A stretch of 64,000 nt of DNA from Rhodospirillaceae bacterium (GCA_008012315.1 SSEL01000015.1:28558-92557), one strand, 5' to 3'. Numbered from the stretch's first letter, positions 44,827 to 53,839 are shown. Translations and numbers: made by a program. Notes: generated from the letters alone by a model not told the origin.

Positions 44827-47800
44827 ATGAACGACCTTTCCCCGATCTCGGCCGCTCAGGCCGCGCCGATCTCGCCTGCCTGCACCGTCAGCGCCATCAT
44901 CGGAGCGGCGGAGCGGCTGCTTCCCCATCTCGAACGCGGCCAGCGTGTCAACGCCACGATTGTGCGCACCGCCATGGAGGCGGCTTTCGGCGGGTCCGAC
45001 GCCTCCGGCGCGTGGGACTGGAAGACGGCCTATGACGCCTGCGAGGTCGCGACCGTCCTCTTCCTGCGCAAATACGGAAAGTCGCTGTTCCGTAAAGCCG
45101 CTTCTCCGGCTTCACGCTTCTCAGCCCTCGCGAAGATCACCGGGCTCCTACCGACCCACACGCGCCGTTCGATCGAGAGCGAGGCGCTCCAGCAGTTCTC
45201 GACGCCCATCGCGCTCGGGCTGGCCGCGCTGACCGCCGCCGGCATCACCCCGGCAGATCGCGTGCTCGAACCGTCTGCCGGCACGGGCCTGCTCGCCGTC
45301 CTGGCCGAGATCGCTGGCGGCGCGCTCGCCCTGAACGAGCTGGCCGAGACCCGGGCAGGATTGCTTTCGTTCCTCTTTCCGGCCATCCCCGTCACGCGCT
45401 TCGACGCCGCCCAGATCGACGATCATCTCGATCCCGCGATCGTCCCCAGCGTCGTGCTGATGAACCCGCCATTCTCGGCGATGGCGAACGTGTCGGGCCG
45501 TATGGCCGACGCCGCGTATCGCCACATCGCCTCCGCGCTCGCGCGGCTCGCGGAGGGCGGGCGGTTGGTGGCGATCACTGGCGCGAATTTCTCGCCCGAG
45601 GCGCCAGCCTGGCGCGACGCCTTCGTGCGCCTGCAGGAACGTGGGCGCGTGGTGTTCACCGCCGCCATCGACGGCGCGGTCTACGCCAAGCACGGCACAA
45701 CGATCGACACGCGACTGATCGTCATCGACAAGGCGCCCGCCGACGATGCGGATCGGTTCCCGGAATCGCTCGGCACCGCGCCGGACGAGACGACACTGCT
45801 CCGCTGGATCGGGGAGCACGTTCCGAGTCGCCTGGCCATCGCATCCGCCAGCGCGCTGCCCGTATCCGCGTCGCCCGCACCTCGCACGGTGCGCGGCTAT
45901 CTCGCCCGCGCGGCCTCAACCTCGCCCAAGCCATCGGTCGCCGATCCGGAGGCTGTTGACCTCGCTTATGAGACCATCGACTGGACACCGCCCGAGGGCG
46001 CGCATCTCAGCGACGCCATCTATGAGGAATACCGTCTCCAATCGATCCAGCTCCCTGCGGCGAAGCCTCATCCCACGAAGTTGGTGCAATCGGCCGCGAT
46101 GGCCTCGGTCGCGCCGCCGAAGCCGAGCTACCAACCGCGCTTGCCGGCCAATATCGCCAGCGAAGGCATCTTGTCGGACGCCCAGCTCGAAACCGTGATC
46201 TATGCCGGCGAGGCCCATGGTGATTATCTCGCCGGCGCCTGGACGGTGGACGAGACCTTCGATCTCGTCACGGCCGCCCGCGACGACGCACCGAACGCCG
46301 TCCGCTTCCGCCGCGGCTTCATGCTCGGCGACGGGACCGGCGCCGGAAAGGGTCGCCAGTCTGCCGGCATCATTCTCGACAACTGGCTGCAGGGCCGGCG
46401 CAAGGCGGTCTGGATCTCCAAATCCGACAAGCTGTTAGAGGACGCGCAGCGCGACTGGTCGGCCCTCGGCATGGAGCGCCTGCTCGTCACGCCGCTCTCG
46501 CGATTTCCTCAAGGGCGACCCATCCGCCTCTCCGAAGGCATCCTATTTTTAACCTACGCTACGCTGCGGTCCGACGACCGCGGCGAGAAGCTTTCCCGCG
46601 TCCGCCAGATCGTCGAATGGTTGGGCTCCGACTTCGACGGAGTGATCATTTTCGACGAGAGCCACGCCATGCAGAACGCCGGTGGCGGTAAGGGTGAACG
46701 GGGCGATGTCGCGCCCTCCCAGCAGGGCCGTGCGGGCTTGCGCCTCCAGCACGCGCTTCCGAACGCCCGCGTCGTCTATGTCTCGGCTACGGGGGCGACC
46801 ACCGTCCACAATCTCGCCTATGCCCAGCGGCTCGGCCTGTGGGGCGGCGAAGACTTCCCGTTCGCCACCCGCGCTGAATTTGTGGCGGCGATCGAGGACG
46901 GCGGCGTTGCGGCCATGGAGGTGCTGGCCCGCGACCTGCGCGCGCTCGGCCTCTATACCGCACGCTCGCTCTCCTATGACGGCGTCGAATACGAGCTGGT
47001 CGAACATCCGCTGACGGAAGAGCAGCGGCGCATTTACGACGCCTATGCCGGCGCATTCGCCATCATCCACAATCATCTCGATGCGGCGATGGAGGCAGCG
47101 AACATCACCGGCAGCGAAGGCACGCTGAACCGCCAAGCCAAGTCGGCGGCGCGCTCGGCCTTCGAGAGCGCGAAGCAGCGCTTCTTCGGCCATCTCCTCA
47201 CGAGCATGAAAACGCCGACGCTGATCCGCTCGATAGAGCAGGACCTGGCCGACGGCCATGCCGCCGTCATCCAGATCGTCTCGACTGGCGAGGCGCTGAT
47301 GGAGCGCCGGCTCGCGGACATTCCGACCGAGGAATGGAATGACGTCCGCGTCGACATCACGCCGCGCGAGTATGTTCTCGACTACCTCGCCCATTCCTTC
47401 CCGGTGCAGCTCTACGAGCCATTCACCGACAGCGAAGGCAATCTTTCATCCCGGCCCGTCTTCCGAGACGGCCAGCCCGTCGAGAGCCGTGAAGCCGTCG
47501 CCAGACGCAACGAGCTGATCGAGCGGCTTGCTTCGCTGCCGCCCGTTCCCGGCGCACTCGACCAAATCGTCCAGCGCTTCGGCACGGATCTCGTGGCCGA
47601 AGTGACGGGCCGCTCGCGCCGCGTGGTGCGCAAGGGTGACCGCCTCGTCGTCGAGAACCGCGCGGCCTCTGCCAACCTCGCCGAGACCGCCGCCTTCATG
47701 GACGACCTGAAGCGCATCCTGGTGTTCTCGGAGGCGGGCGGGACGGGCCGGAGTTACCACGCCGAGCTGTCGGCGCGGAACCGCCGGCTCCGCGTCCACT

Positions 47801-49149
47801 ATCTGCTCGAACCCGGCTGGAAGGCGGACGCCGCGATCCAGGGCCTCGGGCGGACCAACCGCACCAACCAGGCGCAGCCGCCGCTGTTCCGGCCGATCGC
47901 GACAGACGTGAAGGCCGAAAAGCGCTTCCTTTCGACCATCGCGCGCCGCCTCGACACGCTCGGAGCCATCACCCGCGGTCAGCGCCAGACCGGCGGTCAA
48001 GGGCTCTTCAGGCCCGAAGACAACCTGGAATCGCACTATGCCCGCGACGCGCTGCGGCAGCTCTACATGCTGCTGGTGCGCGGCAAGATCGAAGACTGCT
48101 CGCTGCGGATGTTCGAGGCGGCGACGGGCCTCAAGCTCATGGATGCCAACGGCATCAAGGATGAGCTGCCGCCAATCACCACCTTCCTCAATCGCCTTCT
48201 TGCGCTCACCATCGACCTGCAGGGCGTGCTGTTCACCGCGTTCGAGCAGCTTCTAAACGCCAAGATCGAAGGCGCGATCGCCAGCGGTGTCTATGACGTC
48301 GGGCTGGAGACGCTGCAGGCCGAGAGCTTCATCGTCACCGATCGCCGGGCGATATACACCCATCCCGCGACGGGCGCGGAAACCCGGCTGCTCACCATCA
48401 CCGAGCGACGCCGCAATCGCCCGGTGACCCTCGACGACGCGCTCGATCATCTCGCTGATCCCGGCGCGATGCTGCTGGTCAACGAGCGCTCGGGCCGGGC
48501 CGCCGTACAGATTCCGGCGCCGAGCTTGATGCTCGACGATGGCGAGATCGAACGCCGCGTGCGGCTGATCCGGCCGATGGAGCACCATCACGCCTCTTTG
48601 AAGATGATGGACGAGAGCCATTGGCAGGCAGCCGACCGCGAAACCTTCGCCGTCGCATGGGCGCGCGAAGCGTCGGACGTCCCGGAATTCGCTGACAGCA
48701 CGATCCATATCGTCGCAGGCTTGCTGTTGCCGATCTGGAAGCGCCTGCCGAATGAGTCGACGCGCGTCTATCGGCTCCAGACCGACGCGGGCGAACGCAT
48801 CATCGGCCGCAGGGTCTCGCCCGCTTGGGCGGCGAACGCCTCCTTGACCGGAGCGACCAGCCTGACACCGGATGCGGCCTTCGCGGCGCTGATCGAAGGC
48901 CGCACCGTCCTCGATCTCGCCGAGGGCTTGCAGCTCCATCGGGTGCGCGTCATGGGCGCTCACCGTATCGAGCTGTCTGGTTTCGCCGACACGATGCGCG
49001 ACCGCCTGCGCACCTACGGACTCTTCAGCGAGATCATCTCCTGGAAGCTGCGCATGTTCGTGCCGACCGATTCGACCGGCGCCGATGTGCTGACGAAAGT
49101 GCTCGACCACTATCCGGTCGAGCGCATCGGCGAGCGGGAAGCCGCGTGA
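44827..49149 (+). CDS. Strawberry-notch/DarB-like methylase-helicase
   Basis: 1440 aa from the ATG at 44827 (GAGG 8 nt upstream). N-terminal adenine-methylase-like domain with VLEPSAGTGLLAVLAE (about residue 150) and NPPFSA (about 215). SNF2-like helicase: GDGTGAGKGRQSAGIILDNW (about 500-520), IIFDESHAMQN (about 610), YVSATGATT, and the strawberry-notch signature GLGRTNRTNQAQPPLF (about 1015). This fusion resembles phage P1 DarB and ICE/plasmid Sbno proteins. DarB is an anti-restriction protein, so a role in protecting the incoming element is plausible but unproven. Confidence 0.85.
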   Translation: MNDLSPISAAQAAPISPACTVSAIIGAAERLLPHLERGQRVNATIVRTAMEAAFGGSDASGAWDWKTAYDACEVATVLFLRKYGKSLFRKAASPASRFSALAKITGLLPTHTRRSIESEALQQFSTPIALGLAALTAAGITPADRVLEPSAGTGLLAVLAEIAGGALALNELAETRAGLLSFLFPAIPVTRFDAAQIDDHLDPAIVPSVVLMNPPFSAMANVSGRMADAAYRHIASALARLAEGGRLVAITGANFSPEAPAWRDAFVRLQERGRVVFTAAIDGAVYAKHGTTIDTRLIVIDKAPADDADRFPESLGTAPDETTLLRWIGEHVPSRLAIASASALPVSASPAPRTVRGYLARAASTSPKPSVADPEAVDLAYETIDWTPPEGAHLSDAIYEEYRLQSIQLPAAKPHPTKLVQSAAMASVAPPKPSYQPRLPANIASEGILSDAQLETVIYAGEAHGDYLAGAWTVDETFDLVTAARDDAPNAVRFRRGFMLGDGTGAGKGRQSAGIILDNWLQGRRKAVWISKSDKLLEDAQRDWSALGMERLLVTPLSRFPQGRPIRLSEGILFLTYATLRSDDRGEKLSRVRQIVEWLGSDFDGVIIFDESHAMQNAGGGKGERGDVAPSQQGRAGLRLQHALPNARVVYVSATGATTVHNLAYAQRLGLWGGEDFPFATRAEFVAAIEDGGVAAMEVLARDLRALGLYTARSLSYDGVEYELVEHPLTEEQRRIYDAYAGAFAIIHNHLDAAMEAANITGSEGTLNRQAKSAARSAFESAKQRFFGHLLTSMKTPTLIRSIEQDLADGHAAVIQIVSTGEALMERRLADIPTEEWNDVRVDITPREYVLDYLAHSFPVQLYEPFTDSEGNLSSRPVFRDGQPVESREAVARRNELIERLASLPPVPGALDQIVQRFGTDLVAEVTGRSRRVVRKGDRLVVENRAASANLAETAAFMDDLKRILVFSEAGGTGRSYHAELSARNRRLRVHYLLEPGWKADAAIQGLGRTNRTNQAQPPLFRPIATDVKAEKRFLSTIARRLDTLGAITRGQRQTGGQGLFRPEDNLESHYARDALRQLYMLLVRGKIEDCSLRMFEAATGLKLMDANGIKDELPPITTFLNRLLALTIDLQGVLFTAFEQLLNAKIEGAIASGVYDVGLETLQAESFIVTDRRAIYTHPATGAETRLLTITERRRNRPVTLDDALDHLADPGAMLLVNERSGRAAVQIPAPSLMLDDGEIERRVRLIRPMEHHHASLKMMDESHWQAADRETFAVAWAREASDVPEFADSTIHIVAGLLLPIWKRLPNESTRVYRLQTDAGERIIGRRVSPAWAANASLTGATSLTPDAAFAALIEGRTVLDLAEGLQLHRVRVMGAHRIELSGFADTMRDRLRTYGLFSEIISWKLRMFVPTDSTGADVLTKVLDHYPVERIGEREAA

Positions 49150-50204
49150 TGGCCCGCCACGATGCGTCCGAACTGGCCCAACGTCTCGCGCGCGATGCCG
49201 AGGCGGTGTGCCGACATTACCTCTCCGCCGGGCGGCGGGAGGGCGGTTACTGGCTGGTGGGCGACGTCCGCAACACAGCAGGCCGCTCGATGTTCGTCCG
49301 ACTCAAGGAATCGGTCAAAGGGCCCGCCGGCAAATGGACCGACGCCGCCACCGGCGAGCATGGCGACCTGCTCGACGTGATCCGCGAAAGCTGCGGCCTC
49401 CTTGACTTCAAAGACGTCGCCGATGAAGCGCGCTCGTTCCTCAGCCTTCCGCGCCCCGAATCGGAGCCCGATCGCCCCCGATTTCGAACCCCCAGCGCTC
49501 CAACCGGATCACCGGAAGCGGCGCGGCGACTGTTCGCTATATCGCAGCCGATTTCTCGTACTCTCGTAGAAACGTATCTCCGTAATCGCGGCATTACGGC
49601 TTTGCATGGGACCGGAAGCCTGCGCTTCCATCCGCGCTGCTACTATCGGCCGAACGAGCACAGCCCGACCGAGACCTGGCCGGCGATGATCGCTTCCGTG
49701 ACCGACCTCGCGGGCCATCTGACTGGCGCACACCGCACCTGGCTCGATCCGGGCGGCTTCACCGAGGCGACGCTTGGGAAGGCGCAGATCGATACGCCGA
49801 GGCGAGCGATGGGCGATCTTCTCGGTCACGCCGTTCGCTTTGGCGTCGCGGGCGAAGTCATGGTGGCCGGCGAGGGCATCGAGACGATGTTGTCGCTCCG
49901 ATGCGTTCTTCCCACCATGCCGATGGTCGCGGCGCTCTCGGCCGCGCATCTCTCCGCCATCCTGTTCCCGGACACGTTGCGGCGACTCTACATCGCCCGC
50001 GACGACGATACCGCCGGTGACGGGGCGATGGCGACGTTGATCGACCGGGCGCAGGAGGTCGGGATCGAACCGATCGTGATCTCGCCACGGCTTGGCGACT
50101 TCAATGAGGATCTCCGGCTGCTCGGGATCGACGCGCTTCGGGCTGCAAGCCGGGTCCAGATCGCGGCGCAGGACGTCGCCCGCTTCATGGAACTGGCGGC
50201 ATAA
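49149..50204 (+). CDS. Toprim-domain primase-like protein
   Basis: 351 aa from the ATG at 49149, overlapping the previous stop as TGATG. N-terminal DUF7146-type region (WLVGDVRNTAGRSMFVRL, HGDLLDVIRESCGLLDF) and a C-terminal Toprim domain with GEGIETMLSL (catalytic Glu, about residue 243) and IARDDDTAGDGA (DxD, about 283). Such proteins on plasmids and ICEs are thought to prime or process DNA after transfer. No helicase domain is attached. Coupled to the methylase-helicase gene. Confidence 0.85.
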   Translation: MARHDASELAQRLARDAEAVCRHYLSAGRREGGYWLVGDVRNTAGRSMFVRLKESVKGPAGKWTDAATGEHGDLLDVIRESCGLLDFKDVADEARSFLSLPRPESEPDRPRFRTPSAPTGSPEAARRLFAISQPISRTLVETYLRNRGITALHGTGSLRFHPRCYYRPNEHSPTETWPAMIASVTDLAGHLTGAHRTWLDPGGFTEATLGKAQIDTPRRAMGDLLGHAVRFGVAGEVMVAGEGIETMLSLRCVLPTMPMVAALSAAHLSAILFPDTLRRLYIARDDDTAGDGAMATLIDRAQEVGIEPIVISPRLGDFNEDLRLLGIDALRAASRVQIAAQDVARFMELAA

Positions 50205-50346
50205 CCGGAACGGGATGAGAAGCGGTTCACCGTCGTCGTCGCCACAGGGCCGGCGGTCATACTTTCCCTCAGCGTCGGAGAGGACCACGCCCACGGCCTT
50301 CTGAGAGGGCGATCGGGCAGCAAGCGGCCCGGGCCGGCAACCTTGT

Positions 50347-50410
50347 GGGCCGACTATTTTCCGGCGGCGGCCGAGGCCGCCTTTCCATCGCGAGACAAAA
50401 TAGTCGGCCC
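50347..50410 (+). ncRNA. Nested structured leader of the DUF2493 gene (CGCGAGAC family, copy A)
   Basis: GGGCCGACTATTTT (50347-50360) pairs perfectly over 14 bp with AAAATAGTCGGCCC (50397-50410). Inside is GGCGGC-CGAG-GCCGCC (50366-50381). The strand between inner hairpin and closing arm ends in CGCGAGAC (50389-50396). The same layout with a different stem sequence recurs at 53263-53310 before the DUF736 gene. It lies 124 bp upstream of the start codon. Confidence 0.6.
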
Positions 50411-50533
50411 CCTTCGGTCCTCCGCCGAGGCTTCGGCCCTCCGCTTCGCTGCGGGTGCAAGTCCGTTCCGCCCGCTGCCTTCGTCGCCATGAAGGCCGCG
50501 ATGGGCGCGGCCGATCCGACAAGGAAAGCCGCG

Positions 50534-51463
50534 ATGACCACCGACCACGACGACGATTTCGAACCTCACCACAGCTCATCCCCGACCGACCAGGTCCTCC
50601 ACGAACTCCAGCTCTATGGCTACCGCCCCTTCAACGACGAACCCGACCCCAGGCCGCTTCCCGAAGCGCAGATCCTCGCCGGCAGCATCTCCGACATCTT
50701 CGACGCTCTCGTGGTTGCGATGGCCGACACCCGCCTCGAACCCGACCTCGAGGACCTGCTCTGGTCGACGGTGAACGTCTTCCATCGGGCCATCGAACGG
50801 ATCGAGCGCGAACTCGACGACAACGAGCTGGCGCAGCAGCGCTCGCAACGGGAACAGGATGGCAGCGAGGTCAAGTCCGTCGAGCTGGAACGCCTGACGG
50901 CGGAAGGCCAGACGCTGATCGAACGCCGCAACGCCTTCGAGCTGATGCGCGACCAGGCCGCCGACCAATTCGAGCACCACACCCGTTCAACCTGGCGGCC
51001 GCGCAACGGGTCGAAGGTCAACCATCGCAACCTGACCTCGGCGATGATCGACAGCCGCGACTTCCTCAACGCCAAGAAGCGCGCCGACAACCAGGTGCTC
51101 CTGCCGCCGGGTCCGAAGGTCGCACTCACCGGCGGGCTCGACTTCAACGATCACCGGCTGGTCTGGGCGAAGCTCGACCAGGTCCACGCCAAGCACCCCG
51201 ACATGGTGTTGCTGCACGGCGGCTCGCCGAAAGGTGCCGAGCTGATCGCCGCCAAATGGGCCGATAACCGCAAGGTTCCACAGATCGCCTTCAAACCCGA
51301 CTGGACGAAACACGCCAAGGCCGCGCCGTTCAAGCGCAACGACGCCATGGTGGAGACCCTGCCGATCGGGGTGATGCACTTCCCCGGCACCGGCATCCAG
51401 GACAACCTCGCCGACAAGGCCAAGAAGCTCGGCATCCCGGTCTGGAAGTTCGGCGGCGCGTGA
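50534..51463 (+). CDS. DUF2493 domain-containing protein
   Basis: 309 aa from the ATG at 50534 with AAGGAAAG upstream; ATGs at 50489 and 50501 are alternatives. The C-terminal DUF2493 (SMF/DprA-like Rossmann) domain spans about residues 190-300: KVALTGGLDFNDHRLVWAKLDQV, MVLLHGGSPKGAELIAAKWA and IAFKPDWTKHAKAAPFKRND. The N-terminal 180 residues are helical (DIFDALVVAMADTRLEPDLEDLLWSTVN). DUF2493 proteins are standard on alphaproteobacterial ICEs and probably bind nucleotide or single-stranded DNA. Confidence 0.85.
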   Translation: MTTDHDDDFEPHHSSSPTDQVLHELQLYGYRPFNDEPDPRPLPEAQILAGSISDIFDALVVAMADTRLEPDLEDLLWSTVNVFHRAIERIERELDDNELAQQRSQREQDGSEVKSVELERLTAEGQTLIERRNAFELMRDQAADQFEHHTRSTWRPRNGSKVNHRNLTSAMIDSRDFLNAKKRADNQVLLPPGPKVALTGGLDFNDHRLVWAKLDQVHAKHPDMVLLHGGSPKGAELIAAKWADNRKVPQIAFKPDWTKHAKAAPFKRNDAMVETLPIGVMHFPGTGIQDNLADKAKKLGIPVWKFGGA

Positions 51464-51502
51464 GCGCCGCCTTACCCTACGTGCGTAATGACGTGAACGC
51501 AC

Positions 51503-51538
51503 AAAGGCGGATGAACGGCTTTCCGCAAGACCGCCTTT
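51503..51538. terminator. Bidirectional terminator
   Basis: AAAGGCGG (51503-51510) and CCGCCTTT (51531-51538), with an inner CGG/CCG stem, between the convergent DUF2493 gene and the small minus-strand gene. A/T runs at both ends suit termination in both directions. Confidence 0.65.
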
Positions 51539-51747
51539 CAGTCCGGCTCACCCGTCACAGCGATCCGGGCCGCACGCGCATAGTGCGCCAACTCCGTATC
51601 ATTCTCGATCAGGTCGTCGAGTAGCACCTTCATGTCAGCTTGATCGGATGCCGATTGAAAGGGCCCCGGCTGCCGCTCGATCGCCAGCACCGCAATGGCG
51701 AGCGCCTTCTTCACTAGGTGCAGGTCGCGTCCCGTGAATTCCGCCAT
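51538..51747 (-). CDS. Small hypothetical protein
   Basis: 69 aa from the ATG at 51745-51747 (TGAGG 8 nt upstream); ATGs at 51768 and 51819 extend it without conserved sequence. Not recognised. Mostly helical: GRDLHLVKKALAIAVLAIERQ, then QADMKVLLDDLIENDTELAHYARAARIA. The only minus-strand gene in this part of the core, so probably expressed from its own promoter. Confidence 0.5.
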   Translation of the reverse strand: MAEFTGRDLHLVKKALAIAVLAIERQPGPFQSASDQADMKVLLDDLIENDTELAHYARAARIAVTGEPD

Positions 51748-51853
51748 GCCGCATGCCTCAACCATCATGTCGACTCGTGAGCACACCTTAGCCGATCGGT
51801 CAGCGCACCGTGAGGACAACGAGATTCCACACTTTGCCTGCGACAGCCTCTAA

Positions 51854-52046
51854 GTGGCGGCCCCTGCCGGCGGGCGCCACCCCGCGTCTATCAGCGCTGA
51901 TCCTTGGTCCGGCCAAGGGCCTGACGCCATCAACCCGTAAAGGGTCGGCTTACGCGAAGCGTGCCGCCGCTGCGTCTTTGCCTTCGCGGTGATCGCGGCC
52001 CTCGGCCGAACACATCGGGCGCCTGTCGCGCGGGGATGGCCCCCGC
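51854..52046 (+). other. Structured non-coding stretch upstream of a small gene
   Basis: Contains several perfect stems: GTGGCG/CGCCAC (51854-51880), CCTTGG/CCAAGG (51902-51918 area) and GCGGGG/CCCCGC (52030-52046), the last just before the AGGAG of the 52069 gene. No convincing protein is encoded here. It looks like another long structured leader, as seen upstream of several core genes. Confidence 0.4.
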
Positions 52047-52068
52047 CCTCAGCACAGGAGCCGGATCA

Positions 52069-52236
52069 ATGTCTCAAGCCCTCGCATTCGCCAACGGTTG
52101 GAACCTCGCCACCACTCTCATGGTCTGCGTCGTCGTCTTTCATGCTGACGCTGGCAACTTCGGCGTCATGCTGGCCGCCGAATATGACGGCGATCCCGCC
52201 GCCGTCATCCACGAATTCGACCCCTCCCAGCGATGA
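52069..52236 (+). CDS. 55-aa ICE core protein
   Basis: ATG at 52069 preceded by AGGAG. Sequence MSQALAFANGWNLATTLMVC, then VVFHADAGNFGVMLAAEYDGDPAAVIHEFDPSQR. Not recognised. Good ribosome site and a sensible composition make it more likely than the longer open frame in another phase across the same DNA. A hairpin (GCCAGCGGGA/TCCCGCTGGC, 52272-52298) follows its stop. Confidence 0.5.
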   Translation: MSQALAFANGWNLATTLMVCVVVFHADAGNFGVMLAAEYDGDPAAVIHEFDPSQR

Positions 52237-52271
52237 AGGGGCGCATCCCCACGCAAGCTGGACCGCACAGG

Positions 52272-52298
52272 GCCAGCGGGATTTCCGCTCCCGCTGGC
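52272..52298 (+). terminator. 10-bp hairpin
   Basis: GCCAGCGGGA (52272-52281) and TCCCGCTGGC (52289-52298), a perfect stem with a 7-nt loop, 36 bp after the 55-aa gene. No U tract follows, so terminator or mRNA stability element. Confidence 0.45.
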
Positions 52299-52384
52299 GC
52301 CTGTTTGCGGCTATACTCACGGTCGCGCCGTGGCGGTGGTGGAAGGCGCGACCGTCAGACCTTTATCTCACGGAGTACACCGCC

Positions 52385-52825
52385 GTGATCATCTTCGGAC
52401 CACTCCTCGTCATCGTCGGCATCGGCTTTATCTGCTGGCTGCTGTTCACCCTCGCTGTCTTTGCGCTGCCGTTTTTCGCCGGTCTGACGATCGGCATCTG
52501 GGCCTTTCACACGGGGGCCGGCGTGCTCGGCGGCATTGCAGTGGGTCTTGTAGCCGGCGGCGTCACCTTTGGCCTTGGCCAGCTTGCGCTCGCCGTTGTG
52601 CCATGGGCGTGGGCTCGGCTCCTGATCATCCTTCTCTATGTCGCGCCCGCCACCGTCGCTGGCTACAGCGCCACGCATGGAATCGCCCAGATGGCGATGC
52701 CTTCACCCACCTGGCAGACGATCTTCGCCGTCATCGGCGCGGTCGCCGTCAGCGTCACGGCGTTCGTCCGCTTCACCGGAATGGCCGCGCCCGGACCAGC
52801 CGGACAGGGCTTGGCGCGTGGCTGA
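52385..52825 (+). CDS. Small multi-pass membrane protein
   Basis: About 146 aa from a GTG at 52385 (CGGAG 11 nt upstream); the start is uncertain because the frame is open further upstream, where it overlaps the 55-aa gene and reads poorly. Four or more hydrophobic segments (VIIFGPLLVIVGIGFICWLL, VFALPFFAGLTIGIW, VLGGIAVGLVAGGVTFGLG, LLIILLYVAPATVAGY and others). No family recognised. Could be an entry-exclusion or envelope protein of the element; inference from topology only. Confidence 0.55.
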   Translation: MIIFGPLLVIVGIGFICWLLFTLAVFALPFFAGLTIGIWAFHTGAGVLGGIAVGLVAGGVTFGLGQLALAVVPWAWARLLIILLYVAPATVAGYSATHGIAQMAMPSPTWQTIFAVIGAVAVSVTAFVRFTGMAAPGPAGQGLARG

Positions 52826-53262
52826 CATCATCACGTCGACGGCCGTTGGGGCGGGACCAGATCACGCATTCCGTATGCTCGCGATCCTTGTCGTCGAACG
52901 CGGAGTGAGGGCCGACTGGCGTCGAAGCTCACCCGATCATCGCAGAGTACCGGGCGTCGTGGCGGGTTGTTGAGGCGACATGGCCGAGGTGGCGACGTCT
53001 TACGGATACCGCCAACGAAGCGCGGGACGGGGCGTGCAGCCGGAGCTTGGTCTCCGAAGCAGGAGATCCGTTGGTGGTCAGGATTGGTCCCGCATCGCCG
53101 TCGAATTTCCTGGCCGGTCTCCGCGGTGACTCGAAAGTCGCCACGTTCCCCTTGATGTCAGCTCTGTCAGCCCGAGCGCACCGAACGGCCTCTTCGATGG
53201 ATGGATCTGGCCGAAGGCCGGCTAAAGCCTCGACCGCCTGTGGCGCAACAGCGGCGTCAAAA
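52826..53262 (+). other. Gap without a convincing gene
   Basis: About 440 bp. Several overlapping open frames occur on both strands, but none has a ribosome site, sensible composition or recognisable motif. The right end leads into the structured leader at 53263. No tRNA or repeat array seen. Confidence 0.4.
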
Positions 53263-53310
53263 CTTTCTTCCCCTGCCGGCTGCGCCGTCATTCCTCGCGA
53301 GACAAGAAAG
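53263..53310 (+). ncRNA. Structured leader of the DUF736 gene (CGCGAGAC family, copy B)
   Basis: CTTTCTT (53263-53269) pairs with AAGAAAG (53304-53310). Between them are a small hairpin CGGC-TGC-GCCG (53277-53287), a U/C-rich linker, and CGCGAGAC (53296-53303) directly before the closing arm. The order, the CGCGAGAC element and the near-equal distance from left arm to CGCGAGAC (26 versus 28 nt) match copy A at 50347. A CCCC-TTC-GGGG hairpin follows. Confidence 0.6.
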
Positions 53311-53425
53311 CCCCTCCTTTGCTGTCGAGCCCCTTCGGGGTGCGCCGTCGATCGCCTCCGGCCCTTCGATCACCATCGAGGCCGCAATGGTGCGGGCTCG
53401 GAAGCAGAGATCAAGGAGAACTACC

Positions 53426-53752
53426 ATGGCGACCATCGGCACCTTCAAGAAGACCGGCTCGAACGAATTCACCGGCGAAATCGTCACCCTCTCGGTCCAG
53501 GCCAAGAACGTCCGGATCGTCCCCGAAACCACCCGCTCCGGCGACAACAGCCCAAGCCACCGCGTCTATGTCGGCCGAGTCGAGATCGGCGCCGCCTGGG
53601 CCAAGCGCTCCAACGAGGGCCGCGACTATCTGGGCCTCAAGCTCGACGATCCGAGCTTCACCGCCCCGATCTTCGCCAACCTCTTCGACGACGAAGAGGG
53701 CGAAGGCTACAGCCTGATCTGGTCCCGCCCCAACGGCCGCCGGAGCGACTGA
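53426..53752 (+). CDS. DUF736 protein (first copy)
   Basis: 108 aa from the ATG at 53426 with AAGGAG 7 nt upstream. DUF736 family: MATIGTFKKTGSNEFTGEIV, VYVGRVEIGAAWAKRSNEGRDYLGLKLDDPSF and ANLFDDEEGEGYSLIW. A small beta-rich protein found on nearly all alphaproteobacterial conjugative plasmids and ICEs; role unknown, possibly single-stranded DNA handling. A paralogue lies at 59339. Confidence 0.9.
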   Translation: MATIGTFKKTGSNEFTGEIVTLSVQAKNVRIVPETTRSGDNSPSHRVYVGRVEIGAAWAKRSNEGRDYLGLKLDDPSFTAPIFANLFDDEEGEGYSLIWSRPNGRRSD

Positions 53753-53765
53753 CCCCGCCTACAAT

Positions 53766-53792
53766 GCCCCGTCCGGCTGGTCCGGGCGGGGC
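53766..53792 (+). terminator. 11-bp hairpin after DUF736
   Basis: GCCCCGTCCGG and CCGGGCGGGGC pair over 11 bp (one G-U) with loop CTGGT, 13 bp after the stop. No U tract. Confidence 0.5.
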
Positions 53793-53839
53793 ATCGCCTT
53801 ATGCTCTAAGGGCGACCGCCAACCTTGAACGGGCGGAAT

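Noticed and set aside
50347..50410. oriT, because of the 14-bp inverted repeat
   Set aside because: It is 10 kb from the relaxase gene and a second copy of the same layout precedes DUF736, which fits a leader family better than a single transfer origin.
52929..53291. 120-codon minus-strand open frame in the gap before DUF736
   Set aside because: No Shine-Dalgarno site, no motif, and it runs into the structured leader region.
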